From assembly GCA_023424395.1 (NCBI GenBank), contig JAFADY010000017.1, positions 73,366 to 137,365 of the forward strand: 64,000 nt of DNA. The letters are read 5' to 3'. The notes beneath the pieces are model-generated. The model saw only the letters and a list, made by a program, of their open reading frames with translations. It made no database searches and had not been told where the DNA came from. How positions within the stretch are numbered: the first letter of the stretch is position 1; each line of letters begins with the position of its first letter. The DNA comes from Bacteroidota bacterium. Its GTDB lineage: Bacteria > Bacteroidota > Bacteroidia > Bacteroidales > Dysgonomonadaceae. A program made the position numbers and the translations under genes. Positions 1-7,777 of the stretch are shown piece by piece.

Positions 1-70
1 GTTTGTCATCGCCTGTTCATTCACTCTTATTATAAAGTAACAAAGATAAAAAAAGTTTTCCAATGTAAGC

Positions 71-97
71 TTGTGGTAAAAAATAGTATTATATTTG
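71..97 (+). promoter_or_regulatory. Candidate promoter of the mla operon
   Basis: A TATATTTG box (90-97) matches the Bacteroidota -7 consensus TAnnTTTG, with TTG at 71-73, 16 bases upstream, slightly closer than the usual spacing. It would give a leader of about 130 bases before the permease gene. On the other strand, 41-48 reads TATCTTTG and could drive a gene leaving the left edge, so 1-100 may be a divergent promoter region. Only three codons of such a gene (ATG at 9-7) would lie in the window. Confidence 0.4.
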
Positions 98-233
98 TAG
101 AACATTGACAAGGCGCGGTTTTTAGCAGAGAAACGTTAAAACACACCGCTACCGTTGTTAAAACATTTAAATCGAAAAAAATGTTATATCATTATAGCAA
201 TTTCAATATGAACAAACGTTCTTCAGACAATTT

Positions 234-1076
234 ATGCGTACTATGAAACGAAGAGTATTTAGTGCAAGAAGCATAAAAGGCCGGGATTTTAAGATCAGAC
301 GGTTTCGTGTGAACGAAGATACACGAAATTTTTACAACGGTGTTTTTATCGATCTGGGACAACTGGCTATATTTACAGCCAATGTAATCAAGCAGTTTTT
401 CCATCCACCGTTTGAACACAGAGAACTGGTAAAGCAGGGCTTTTTGATCGGTAATAAATCGTTTGCGCTGGTCAGCGTAACCGGTTTTATCATGGGTTTG
501 GTGCTTACCATGCAGATGAACCCGATATTATCGGATTTCGGAGCGGAAACGTTGCTGCCGGGAGTAATTGCCGTGGCTATGGTACGTGAGTTGGGGCCTG
601 TGATAACGGGACTGATTTGCGCCGGAAAGATCAGTTCGGGTATCGGGGCGGAAATTGCCGCGATGACCGTTACCGAACAGATAGATGCGATGGAAGTTTC
701 GGGTACGAAACCACTGGGTTTTGTGGTGGCAACGCGCGTATTGGCAACTACGGTAATGGTGCCCATACTGGTTATCTTTGCCGATGCGTTCAGTATACTG
801 GGCGCGTTTCTGGCGGTAAATATTTTCGAAGATACAAGCAGTACGTTGTTCATTAATCGTGCCTTCGGCATGTTGGGTTTCAAAGATTTGTTGCCCGCAA
901 CACTTAAAACGGTGTTTTTCGGGTTTTTCATCGGCCTGATAGGTTGTTACAAGGGTTATAACGCCGGAAGGGGAACCGAATCGGTGGGACAAGCGGCCAA
1001 TTCTGCGGTAGTGGCTTCGTCGTTGACGATATTCGTGATCGATTTGATATTCGTTTTAATTACCAATATTCTGTAA
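234..1076 (+). CDS. mlaE: MlaE-family ABC transporter permease
   Basis: Inner-membrane permease of an Mla/MCE phospholipid transporter, moving lipids between inner and outer membrane together with the next two genes. The 280-residue product has the hydrophobic MlaE core from about residue 75, with a GFIMGLVLTMQ segment, a conserved RELGPVITGL stretch and a GAEIAAMTVTEQIDAM cytoplasmic loop expected to contact the ATPase. The family is usually about 245-260 residues, so there is a basic N-terminal extension of some 30 residues. A start at the ATG at 243 is equally possible. The stop is one base before the ATPase ATG, so translation is probably coupled. Family assignment is firm; the exact lipid and direction are not shown. 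Confidence 0.9.
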   Translation: MRTMKRRVFSARSIKGRDFKIRRFRVNEDTRNFYNGVFIDLGQLAIFTANVIKQFFHPPFEHRELVKQGFLIGNKSFALVSVTGFIMGLVLTMQMNPILSDFGAETLLPGVIAVAMVRELGPVITGLICAGKISSGIGAEIAAMTVTEQIDAMEVSGTKPLGFVVATRVLATTVMVPILVIFADAFSILGAFLAVNIFEDTSSTLFINRAFGMLGFKDLLPATLKTVFFGFFIGLIGCYKGYNAGRGTESVGQAANSAVVASSLTIFVIDLIFVLITNIL

Positions 1077-1077
1077 G

Positions 1078-1818
1078 ATGGCCGAAGAAAGAGAAGAAGT
1101 AATTGTTGTAACGGATCTGTACAAATCGTTTCTCGATAAGCACATTCTCATGGGAATCGACCTGAAGCTGCACCGCGGTGAGAACCTGGGGATCGTAGGA
1201 AAATCGGGTATCGGTAAATCGGTATTGACGAAATGTATCGTGCGTTTGATAGAACCCGATGCCGGTAACATCAACGTACTGGGTACCGATGTGCTTGCTT
1301 GTAACTCTGACGAGTTGAATGAGATACGGAAAAAGATAGGATATTTGTTTCAGGGTGGGGCGCTTTACGACTCGATGAGCGTACGCGAAAATATGCTTTT
1401 CCCCATCCGAAGGACGCAGTTTGTGGACAAAAAACACGACTCGGAAGAACTCATTGAGCGTTCGCTCAGAAGTGTGGGCTTGCTGGACGCCATCGATAAA
1501 ATGCCGGCAGAACTATCCGGGGGGATGAAAAAGCGTATAGCGCTGGCGCGCGCGCTCATTCTTCGCCCCGATATCATTTTGTACGACGAACCCACCACGG
1601 GGCTCGACGCGGTGACTTCGGGAGAGATCAGCGAACTCATCCTCAAGATACGCGAAGAGTACAACACGGCATCCATTATCATTACCCACGATATGAAATG
1701 CGCGAAGATCGCCACCGACAGCATCAAGATCATGAAAGAAGGCGATTTTATGGTGGAAGGCACTTATGATGAGCTGAGCCACAGCGATGAAAAGGAAATC
1801 AGGGATTATTTTATATAA
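1078..1818 (+). CDS. mlaF: MlaF-type ABC transporter ATPase
   Basis: ATPase that powers the Mla-type lipid transporter, cytoplasmic and bound to the permease encoded directly upstream. The 246 residues contain Walker A GKSGIGKSV near residue 40, a Q-loop (LFQGGALYDSMSV), signature LSGGMKKR near 144, Walker B IILYDEPTTGLD near 166 and a switch His in IITHDM. Gly-Met at the signature and the LYDSMSVREN segment are typical of the MlaF group rather than of drug or amino-acid importers. It begins two bases after the permease stop and is followed 29 bases later by the MCE protein, so the three genes form one operon. Confidence 0.93.
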   Translation: MAEEREEVIVVTDLYKSFLDKHILMGIDLKLHRGENLGIVGKSGIGKSVLTKCIVRLIEPDAGNINVLGTDVLACNSDELNEIRKKIGYLFQGGALYDSMSVRENMLFPIRRTQFVDKKHDSEELIERSLRSVGLLDAIDKMPAELSGGMKKRIALARALILRPDIILYDEPTTGLDAVTSGEISELILKIREEYNTASIIITHDMKCAKIATDSIKIMKEGDFMVEGTYDELSHSDEKEIRDYFI

Positions 1819-1847
1819 AACACAGAAACAACAAGACTCATAACAAT

Positions 1848-2912
1848 ATGAAAAAACAAAGAAGAGCATTACGATTAGGTATTTTTATCGCCGCTTCACT
1901 GATACTGTTTGTGGTGGCGATCTATTTGATTGGAAGCCAGGGCAACCTGTTCTCTTCCACTACCGACTTGCATTCCTCTTTCAAGGATATACGCGGTTTA
2001 ACGGTGGGCAATAACGTGCGTTTTGCGGGGATCAACGTGGGTACGGTAAAAGATATCCAGATCGTTTCGGATACGTCGGTGGTCGTTACCATGTCGGTTC
2101 GCGACAAGTACACCGAATTTATTTTCAAGAATTCAACCGTGGAGATCGGACAAGAAGGATTAATGGGCGGAAAGATCGTGCTTATTTCTTCGGGTACGGC
2201 GGAAACCGGACAAGTGAAAAACGGCGATTACCTGTTGGTGAAGGAAGGGATGGATATTCAGGGAATGATAGCGCAGGCGCAGGTGATGCTTGAAGAAGCT
2301 ACCGGAACCGTGGCCAATTTGCGTTCGGTAACCGGAAAGATAGATGAAGGCAATGGCGATATCGCCCGCTTGATCAACAGCAACGACATGACCACCCAAT
2401 TGTCCATCACCACGCGCAGGTTAAACAGCTCCATGTCGGACCTGAACAATATCACGCAAAAGATAAACAGCGGACAAGGCGATGTGGGAAGGTTGATCAA
2501 CGATAATTCCATTACAACCCAGTTGGAGGGCATCATGGCTAATCTGAACGAGACATCGGTAAAGGTGGATGAAGCAGTGGGCGGTTTACAACAAACGGTT
2601 CACACCATTAACAATGGCGATGGCGTTTTACCCAGGTTACTTCACGATAAAGAGTTGGGATTGAGCGTTGATACCGCTATCAACAGGGTAGATCAAGGCG
2701 TTTACGAAGTTACCCGCGCGGCCAATACCATTGCCGACAGCTGGATATTCAGGCTGTTCTCAAAAAAGAAAAAGAACAACGAGGCCACTCCAACCCAGCC
2801 TGCCACACAAGTAAACCAACAACCCAAAGAATACACCGTTGAGCCAGGAGACACCATTGTGGTTCCTGCCGATGAATCGCAAAATCCGGAAATATTAAAG
2901 AAGGAAAATTAA
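1848..2912 (+). CDS. mlaD: MCE-domain protein, MlaD-like
   Basis: Membrane-anchored periplasmic lipid-binding subunit of the Mla-type transporter. A basic N-terminus and one transmembrane helix (about residues 9-29) are followed by an MCE domain (about 36-115, with the segment DIRGLTVGNNVRFAGINVG). A long helical region follows that repeats a pattern of the kind INSGQGDVGRLINDN three times (about 165-270), and then a Lys/Pro/Thr-rich tail. At 354 residues it is much longer than E. coli MlaD (183), but MCE proteins with helical extensions are common in Bacteroidota. The helical part may form a coiled-coil tube or spacer; that is inference. It is last in the three-gene operon. Confidence 0.9.
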   Translation: MKKQRRALRLGIFIAASLILFVVAIYLIGSQGNLFSSTTDLHSSFKDIRGLTVGNNVRFAGINVGTVKDIQIVSDTSVVVTMSVRDKYTEFIFKNSTVEIGQEGLMGGKIVLISSGTAETGQVKNGDYLLVKEGMDIQGMIAQAQVMLEEATGTVANLRSVTGKIDEGNGDIARLINSNDMTTQLSITTRRLNSSMSDLNNITQKINSGQGDVGRLINDNSITTQLEGIMANLNETSVKVDEAVGGLQQTVHTINNGDGVLPRLLHDKELGLSVDTAINRVDQGVYEVTRAANTIADSWIFRLFSKKKKNNEATPTQPATQVNQQPKEYTVEPGDTIVVPADESQNPEILKKEN

Positions 2913-2984
2913 AATTCGTGAACATATTTACACGGACATTGTTATATTGATAGTTTATTTATTTTTTTAAAAAAATTATTTATT

Positions 2985-3236
2985 ATGGGAATTTTATCTT
3001 GGATTATTTTAGGCTTAATAGCAGGAGCTATTGCAAAAGCCATTCGCCCGGGGGCTGACCCAGGAGGCTGGATAGTAACTATCTTAATTGGTATTGTAGG
3101 CGCCATTGTAGGCGGATGGATCGGTTCTGCCCTTGGATGGGGAACGGTTGATACTTTCAATATCCGCACCTTGTTGCTTGCTATCGGCGGCGCTATTTTA
3201 GTGCTTTGGATTTATGCAATGCTAAGAAAGAGATAG
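2985..3236 (+). CDS. GlsB/YeaQ/YmgE family membrane protein
   Basis: Small 83-residue inner-membrane protein with three hydrophobic segments: an opening ILSWIILGLIAGAIAK, a middle WIVTILIGIVGAIVGGWIG and a C-terminal LLLAIGGAILVLWIY. The Gly-rich spacing and the opening segment are diagnostic of the transglycosylase-associated/GlsB family, which is linked to envelope and general stress but has no proven activity. It sits 72 bases after the MCE gene and just before a hairpin terminator, so it may be co-transcribed with the mla genes or have its own promoter. Confidence 0.85.
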   Translation: MGILSWIILGLIAGAIAKAIRPGADPGGWIVTILIGIVGAIVGGWIGSALGWGTVDTFNIRTLLLAIGGAILVLWIYAMLRKR

Positions 3237-3267
3237 TTTATTTAACGATTAGATAAACATAATCTTC

Positions 3268-3302
3268 AAAAACACCTTCATTATTGAATGGTGTTTTTTT
3301 TA
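3268..3302 (+). terminator. Hairpin terminator after the mla/GlsB unit
   Basis: AACACC-TTCA pairs with TGAA-T-GGTGTT around a four-base loop, followed by a run of eight T. It lies between convergent genes (GlsB-like protein on +, topoisomerase on -). Confidence 0.75.
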
Positions 3303-3303
3303 T

Positions 3304-4407
3304 TTATCCTTTCTCCAGCAGGGAGAGAATGATCTTTTCTTCGTTGGCGAGGTCGGTGCGGTTATCGTTCACCTCAATTTTATCCAATTCGTCGTAATAA
3401 TCCTTTAGCGAGCCGCTCTCGTAAAGGCTGATGATGAGCGGATGCACATAATATTTTTTGCACACGGCGCGTGTGTTTCCCAGGTGTTCGGCCACCTTGT
3501 CGAGCGCTTCCACCACCTTCTTTTTCTGTTCGGTCTGCGTTTCGGCGCTTCCCAACTCTTTCAGCGCCAGAAAAGCGTTTACGGTTCCCGCCCACGTGCG
3601 AAAATCCTTCGCGGTGAAATCGCTGCCGCTGATCTCGCGAATGTAATCGTTCACCATACCCGAGTCGATGGACTGCCGTTTATCGTCTTCGTCATAATAC
3701 TGAAATAGTTCCTTGCCCGGAATTTCTTTGCATCGCTGTACGGTGCGGGCAAGTTTCGGATTTTTGAGGCTGATGTCGTGATGAACACCTTTCTTTCCTT
3801 TGAAAGAGAATTTAATGGTGCCGCCTTTTACATCGATGTGTTTGTCTTTAAGAGTGGTGAGGCCGAAAGAGCCGTAGAGTTTCTCGTAAATGTTGTTGCC
3901 CACGCGGATATTGGTGCGCTCCATGAGGCTGATAACGGTTGCCAGCACCTTTTCGCGCGGAAGTCCTTTGCGGGCGAGGTCTTTTTCTACATGCAGGCGA
4001 ATTTGCGGTAAGGCGTGGGCGAACTGTATCATGCGGTAATACTTGCTGTGGTTGCGGAGCGCCACCCATGCCGGATGATACCGGTACTGCTTGCGCCGTT
4101 TGGCATCTACGCCCGTAACCTGCAGGTGCCCGTTCTCCAGGGCGCAGATCCACACATCTTCCCACGCGGGAGGGATAACAAGTTTTTTAATCCGCTCCAG
4201 CACTTCGTTTTCCTTTATTTCTTTCCCCTCCAGGTAGTAACGGAAATTCTTGCCTTTTTTCTCGCGTGAGATGCCCGATGTGCCGTTGTCGGACACGTAC
4301 ACGAGGTTAACGGCTTTGGCCGTTTTTTCGGGATCGTTGAGTATTTTGGCTATTTTTTTGGGCGATATCTTTTGGATGATCTCTTCCACCGGATTTGCTT
4401 CTTGCAT
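3304..4407 (-). CDS. DNA topoisomerase IB (poxvirus type)
   Basis: Type IB topoisomerase that relaxes supercoils through a 3'-phosphotyrosine intermediate. The 367 residues start with a variable helical segment, then the N-terminal beta domain (IPPAWEDVWIC, GVDAKRRKQYRYH), then the catalytic domain with RTNIRVGN, the KDFRTWAGT active-site Arg region, and KKYYVHP near residue 320, which holds the candidate nucleophilic Tyr. All five elements expected of the family are present. It is monocistronic and convergent with the GlsB-like gene. Such enzymes are scattered among bacteria and probably spread by transfer, although base composition here does not stand out. Confidence 0.92.
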   Translation of the reverse strand: MQEANPVEEIIQKISPKKIAKILNDPEKTAKAVNLVYVSDNGTSGISREKKGKNFRYYLEGKEIKENEVLERIKKLVIPPAWEDVWICALENGHLQVTGVDAKRRKQYRYHPAWVALRNHSKYYRMIQFAHALPQIRLHVEKDLARKGLPREKVLATVISLMERTNIRVGNNIYEKLYGSFGLTTLKDKHIDVKGGTIKFSFKGKKGVHHDISLKNPKLARTVQRCKEIPGKELFQYYDEDDKRQSIDSGMVNDYIREISGSDFTAKDFRTWAGTVNAFLALKELGSAETQTEQKKKVVEALDKVAEHLGNTRAVCKKYYVHPLIISLYESGSLKDYYDELDKIEVNDNRTDLANEEKIILSLLEKG

Positions 4408-4567
4408 AATGTATATTTTGTTTGGATAATGTGCATAGATAAAACAGTTGAGGCGATGCGTTGGTTCGTTTATCGATCTATTTAAAAAAAGATTGAAATT
4501 TGTCGATAAAAAATTGCTTTATTTTTTGGATAATTCAATAGTTATCATTAACTTGCGATGCTCTTGC

Positions 4568-4882
4568 CTACTGCGGCGGCTTAGGCTCCATGTGAACACT
4601 GAAAGAACGAATGTGCGTGGTGAAGAAGGGTATGTCCCCCATTAAGAAAGGCGTGTTTCCCATGAAGAACGATAAGTCCCCCGTGCAGAGAGGCGCGTCC
4701 CCCGTAAACAAGGTTGTGTGGGCGGTGAAGAAGAGCATGTGAGCAATGGTTCTCTTCATGTGGGCGGTGAAGAAAGCCGTGTGTGTATTGAAGAAGCACG
4801 TGTGAGCGGTGAAGAACGCCGCGTGCGTTGTGAAATGTTGCGTGTGAGAAGTGAAGAATGACGTGTGCGTTGTTTTTTGCAT
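4568..4882 (-). repeat. 21-bp degenerate tandem repeats with an open heptad-repeat frame
   Basis: About 14 imperfect 21-base units run from roughly 4580 to 4880. On the minus strand they stay open for 104 codons and translate to 7-residue units of the form FFTAHTx, changing to FFMGDxP near the C-terminal end. Phe-Phe, Thr, Ala/Gly and His/Asp are kept while codons vary (Thr as act, aca, acc and acg; Ala as gct and gcc), which hints at selection on protein. There is no clear ribosome site, signal peptide or partner before the ATG at 4882. It may be a small repeat protein or a non-coding minisatellite; I cannot decide. The rest of the gap (4408-4567) holds only AT-rich sequence. Confidence 0.55.
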
Positions 4883-4924
4883 CCCGACGCCAACAAGATG
4901 AATGAATCTTAAAATTTTAAACTT

Positions 4925-5140
4925 ATGAGAAAATTTAGATTACGACAGGCGGAGTACCCACATGTGGGCCTTGCCATGAAAGAGAGTTTTACGCGCGATA
5001 AGGCCGATTTTCTGACGCATGAGAGGGAATTCGGGGGGAAGGTATTCTATATTTATTCAACGAAAGTTAATGGAAAAAAAGTAATCATGAACCCTGATGT
5101 TATTGAAATTCGGAAAGAGATTGATCGGCTTGAAAAATAA
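4925..5140 (+). CDS. Small hypothetical protein
   Basis: A 71-residue, charged, soluble protein with no hydrophobic segment. It is rich in Lys, Arg and Glu, with a central GGKVFYIYS strand-like stretch and a C-terminal IEIRKEIDRLEK helix. I do not recognise a family. The ATG is preceded by an AT-rich leader and the reading frame ends shortly before a strong bidirectional terminator, which supports a real short transcript. It is monocistronic and lies between the heptad-repeat tract and the convergent SRPBCC gene. Confidence 0.55.
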   Translation: MRKFRLRQAEYPHVGLAMKESFTRDKADFLTHEREFGGKVFYIYSTKVNGKKVIMNPDVIEIRKEIDRLEK

Positions 5141-5250
5141 GGTATACGACTTCCTCGCCACCGGCTTTAACCCCTCCGCTCGTTCCTCGCTCGTCCCCTT
5201 TAAAAAAAGGGGACTGTAATTTAGGGCACGAGTTACACCAACGAAAAAAT

Positions 5251-5282
5251 AAAGGGATTCCTCCGGTTAAGAGGATCCCTTT
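5251..5282. terminator. Bidirectional terminator
   Basis: AAAGGGATTCCTC pairs with GAGGATCCCTTT (one-base bulge) around a 7-base loop, with an A run on the left and T-rich sequence on the right. It separates the + strand 71-aa gene from the - strand SRPBCC gene. A second small hairpin, CCCC-TTTAAAAAAA-GGGG, lies at about 5196-5213. Confidence 0.75.
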
Positions 5283-5308
5283 GTTATTGCTGTTTTCAAG
5301 CAGAAAAC

Positions 5309-5989
5309 TTATCCTTCCAATACCGGCAAGTCGGTGGTTTCGATCACCTGTTTAAATCGTTTGATATCGTCGCGGATTATTCGTTCCAAGGCTGGCGTAA
5401 AGAGTTTCGCAACGCCTGCGCCCAGGTTTCCGGCGGGGGCATCGTAAGAAATGGTTACCTGAATTTGCGTTCCCAAGTCGCCGGCATCCACAAAACGCAC
5501 CAAGCCGGTGTTTTCTACCTGAGAATCGGGCATGCTTTTCCACTTGATGGATTCGTTGGGAACATCGGAAGTAATTTCGCACTTCCACTCCAGGTTGCCC
5601 AATCCGCCGGGGATCCTTGCTTTCCATACGGAATGCAGGTCGCTCAATTCGCGAACCGATTCGAGGTGTTTCATAAAAACGGGCAGGTTTTCGAGTTTGC
5701 GCCAGTAATTATACACTTCTTCGCGCGGCTTGTTCACGATCACATCGGTTTCTACCAATACGCGGTTGTGCGCCGAGGTGCCGTCCACATCCAACGCCTT
5801 GTACAGCGGGCAATATCCTTTGCTGGCCCTGTACACGAGCGCGCCGCCGAGCAACGCCTTAAACAATTTGTTTCGGCCTGAAAAAGCTTTGGAGAAAAGC
5901 CATAGTCCTGCTACGAAGGAGAGCGCCCGTTCGGCATTGCCTACATTTCTCTCGTCGTTTTCATTGAATACGTAATCTTTAATTTTCAT
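5309..5989 (-). CDS. DUF2892-like membrane segment fused to SRPBCC domain
   Basis: Membrane-associated protein of unknown substrate. An N-terminal part (about residues 10-65) resembles DUF2892, with NVGNAERALSFVAGLWL and a second hydrophobic stretch ending in KGYCPLYKAL. It is followed by an SRPBCC/polyketide-cyclase-like domain (about 80-220) that begins VETDVIVNKPREEVYNYWR and contains LENLPVFMKHLESV. SRPBCC domains form a deep hydrophobic pocket, so binding of a lipid-like ligand at the membrane is a reasonable inference. I chose the ATG at 5989 (MKIKDYVF); an upstream ATG at 6016 would add nine residues. It is monocistronic and ends at a bidirectional terminator. Confidence 0.8.
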   Translation of the reverse strand: MKIKDYVFNENDERNVGNAERALSFVAGLWLFSKAFSGRNKLFKALLGGALVYRASKGYCPLYKALDVDGTSAHNRVLVETDVIVNKPREEVYNYWRKLENLPVFMKHLESVRELSDLHSVWKARIPGGLGNLEWKCEITSDVPNESIKWKSMPDSQVENTGLVRFVDAGDLGTQIQVTISYDAPAGNLGAGVAKLFTPALERIIRDDIKRFKQVIETTDLPVLEG

Positions 5990-6192
5990 CGTTTTTGTTT
6001 TTATTGGGGAAAGCAATTTCGTTTGCTTCCGGGGTTATAATAATCTGTTTTTATTTACAAAATCGTTGCAAGAGGTTCTTATTATATAGAACATGAGGCG
6101 AGGGGTTTTTGTTTGGGGAAAGGGGGGAAATAGTTATGAGTTATGAGCTTTGGGGTTTGAGATTTGAGGTTTGGGGTGTGCGGTGATGTGAT

Positions 6193-6306
6193 GTTGGGTG
6201 AGGGATGTTGGGTGAGGGATGTTGGGTGATGGGTGATGGGTGATGGGTGATGGGTGATGGATGATGGATGATGGATGATGGATGATGGATGATGGGAGAT
6301 GGGAGG
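6193..6306. repeat. 7-bp tandem microsatellite, GGGTGAT and GGATGAT
   Basis: Two 14-base GGGTGAGGGATGTT units are followed by five GGGTGAT, five GGATGAT and two GGGAGAT-like units, so the phase is seven throughout. The preceding 6140-6180 is a degenerate Tx(T)GGGG/TTTGAGG tract. It fills most of the gap between the SRPBCC gene and ffh and ends about 70 bases before the ffh promoter. On the minus strand all frames stay open simply because 7 is not a multiple of 3, so I do not treat it as coding. Confidence 0.9.
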
Positions 6307-6375
6307 TAAAAGCATTAGGTATTTTTGATACTTTTTCTGATTTTGTTGCGCCGATGGATGTCTTGATGCAAAAAC

Positions 6376-6405
6376 TTGCCGAATAAAGCATTTTCATTAT
6401 CTTTG
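6376..6405 (+). promoter_or_regulatory. ffh promoter
   Basis: TTG at 6376-6378 and TATCTTTG at 6398-6405, 19 bases apart, fit the Bacteroidota -33/-7 pattern well. Predicted transcription starts about 25 bases before the ffh ATG. Confidence 0.75.
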
Positions 6406-6434
6406 TAACCCAAAATAAAAACCCGTAAAAAACT

Positions 6435-7760
6435 ATGTTTGAAAATTTAAGTGACAGGCTCGAAAGGTCGTTTAAGATACTGAAAGGTGAAGGACGGATC
6501 ACCGAAATTAATGTTGCCGAAACGCTGAAAGATGTTCGTCGCGCGTTGCTCGATGCCGACGTGAACTATAAAACCGCCAAAGATTTTACCGAAACCGTGA
6601 AGCAAAAAGCCCTCGGACAAGACGTGCTTACCGCCGTAAAACCCGAGCAGTTGATGGTAAAGATCGTTCACGACGAGCTCGCAACCCTTATGGGCGGCAC
6701 CGCAACCGATATTAACATTAAAGGCAATCCGGCCATCATTTTAATGTCGGGCTTGCAAGGTTCGGGAAAAACCACGTTCTCGGGCAAGCTGGCAAATATG
6801 CTGAAATCCAAGCGTGGAAAAAATCCGTTGTTGGTTGCCGGAGACGTTTATCGCCCCGCCGCTATTGAGCAGTTGAAAATTCTCGGCGAACAGATAGGTG
6901 TTCCCGTTTATTTTGAAGAAGACAACAAAAACCCGGTAAAAATCGCGCAAAATGCCGTTCAATACGCGCGTCAGCACGGAAAAGACTTAGTGATCGTCGA
7001 TACCGCCGGACGTTTGGCCATCGATGAGCAGATGATGAACGAGATCGCGGCCATTAAAAATGCCGTAAATCCGCAGGAAATTCTTTTCGTGGTGGATGCC
7101 ATGACCGGACAAGACGCGGTGAACACGGCAAAGGAATTTAACGAACGTCTCGATTTCAACGGAGTTGTTCTTACCAAGTTAGATGGAGATACCCGCGGTG
7201 GCGCGGCGCTTTCTATTCGTTCGGTAGTGAACAAGCCGATTAAATTTGTGGGAACAGGCGAGAAATTAGACGCCATCGATGTTTTCCATCCCGAACGTAT
7301 GGCCGACCGTATCCTCGGTATGGGCGACATTGTTTCGCTGGTTGAAAAAGCGCAGGAGCAATACGACGAAGAAGAGGCACGCCGTTTGCAAAAGAAAATC
7401 GCTAAAAATCAGTTCGATTTCAACGATTTCATCGCTCAAATTCAGCAAATCAAAAAAATGGGTAACCTTAAAGACCTGGCATCGATGATTCCGGGTGTGG
7501 GTAAGCAAATCAAAGATCTGGATATCGACGACGACGCGTTCAAAAACATCGAAGCCATCATCCGTTCCATGACACCTTCGGAGCGTACCAATCCCGAAAT
7601 CCTGAACGGAAGCCGTCGCGCACGCATCGCAAAAGGAAGCGGCACCAATGTGCAGGAAGTGAACAACCTCATCAAGCAATTCGACCAAACCCGCAAAATG
7701 ATGCGCACCATGACTACCGGCGGTGGAAAACAGATGATGAAAAATATGAGGAGACGTTGA
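6435..7760 (+). CDS. ffh: Signal recognition particle GTPase Ffh
   Basis: Protein subunit of the signal recognition particle, which delivers nascent membrane proteins to FtsY and SecYEG. The 441 residues show the N domain (about 1-90), the G domain with Walker A GLQGSGKTT near residue 106, DTAGR, and TKLDGDTRGG, and the Met-rich M domain from about 300 with the RNA-binding segment ERTNPEILNGSRRARIAKGSG. The C-terminal tail ends in Met/Lys/Arg. The length is normal for the family. It has a strong promoter of its own and is followed by the inverted-repeat cassette and folD on the same strand. Confidence 0.97.
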   Translation: MFENLSDRLERSFKILKGEGRITEINVAETLKDVRRALLDADVNYKTAKDFTETVKQKALGQDVLTAVKPEQLMVKIVHDELATLMGGTATDINIKGNPAIILMSGLQGSGKTTFSGKLANMLKSKRGKNPLLVAGDVYRPAAIEQLKILGEQIGVPVYFEEDNKNPVKIAQNAVQYARQHGKDLVIVDTAGRLAIDEQMMNEIAAIKNAVNPQEILFVVDAMTGQDAVNTAKEFNERLDFNGVVLTKLDGDTRGGAALSIRSVVNKPIKFVGTGEKLDAIDVFHPERMADRILGMGDIVSLVEKAQEQYDEEEARRLQKKIAKNQFDFNDFIAQIQQIKKMGNLKDLASMIPGVGKQIKDLDIDDDAFKNIEAIIRSMTPSERTNPEILNGSRRARIAKGSGTNVQEVNNLIKQFDQTRKMMRTMTTGGGKQMMKNMRRR

Positions 7761-7777
7761 AAAATTTGATGTCTAAT

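Noticed and set aside
1..40. Gene running off the left edge on the minus strand
   Set aside because: A TATCTTTG box and ATG at 9-7 are suggestive, but only three codons are in the window, so nothing can be identified.
192..419. Minus-strand frame opposite the start of mlaE
   Set aside because: It lies wholly inside or opposite the permease gene and shows no family pattern.
4568..4882. CRISPR array from the regular short repeats
   Set aside because: Units are 21 bases with no unique spacers and no cas genes in the window; it is a tandem minisatellite.
6134..6502. Minus-strand open frame over the 7-bp microsatellite
   Set aside because: It is open only because the 7-bp repeat keeps all frames free of stops; it overlaps the ffh start and reads HHPSPIT-type repeats.
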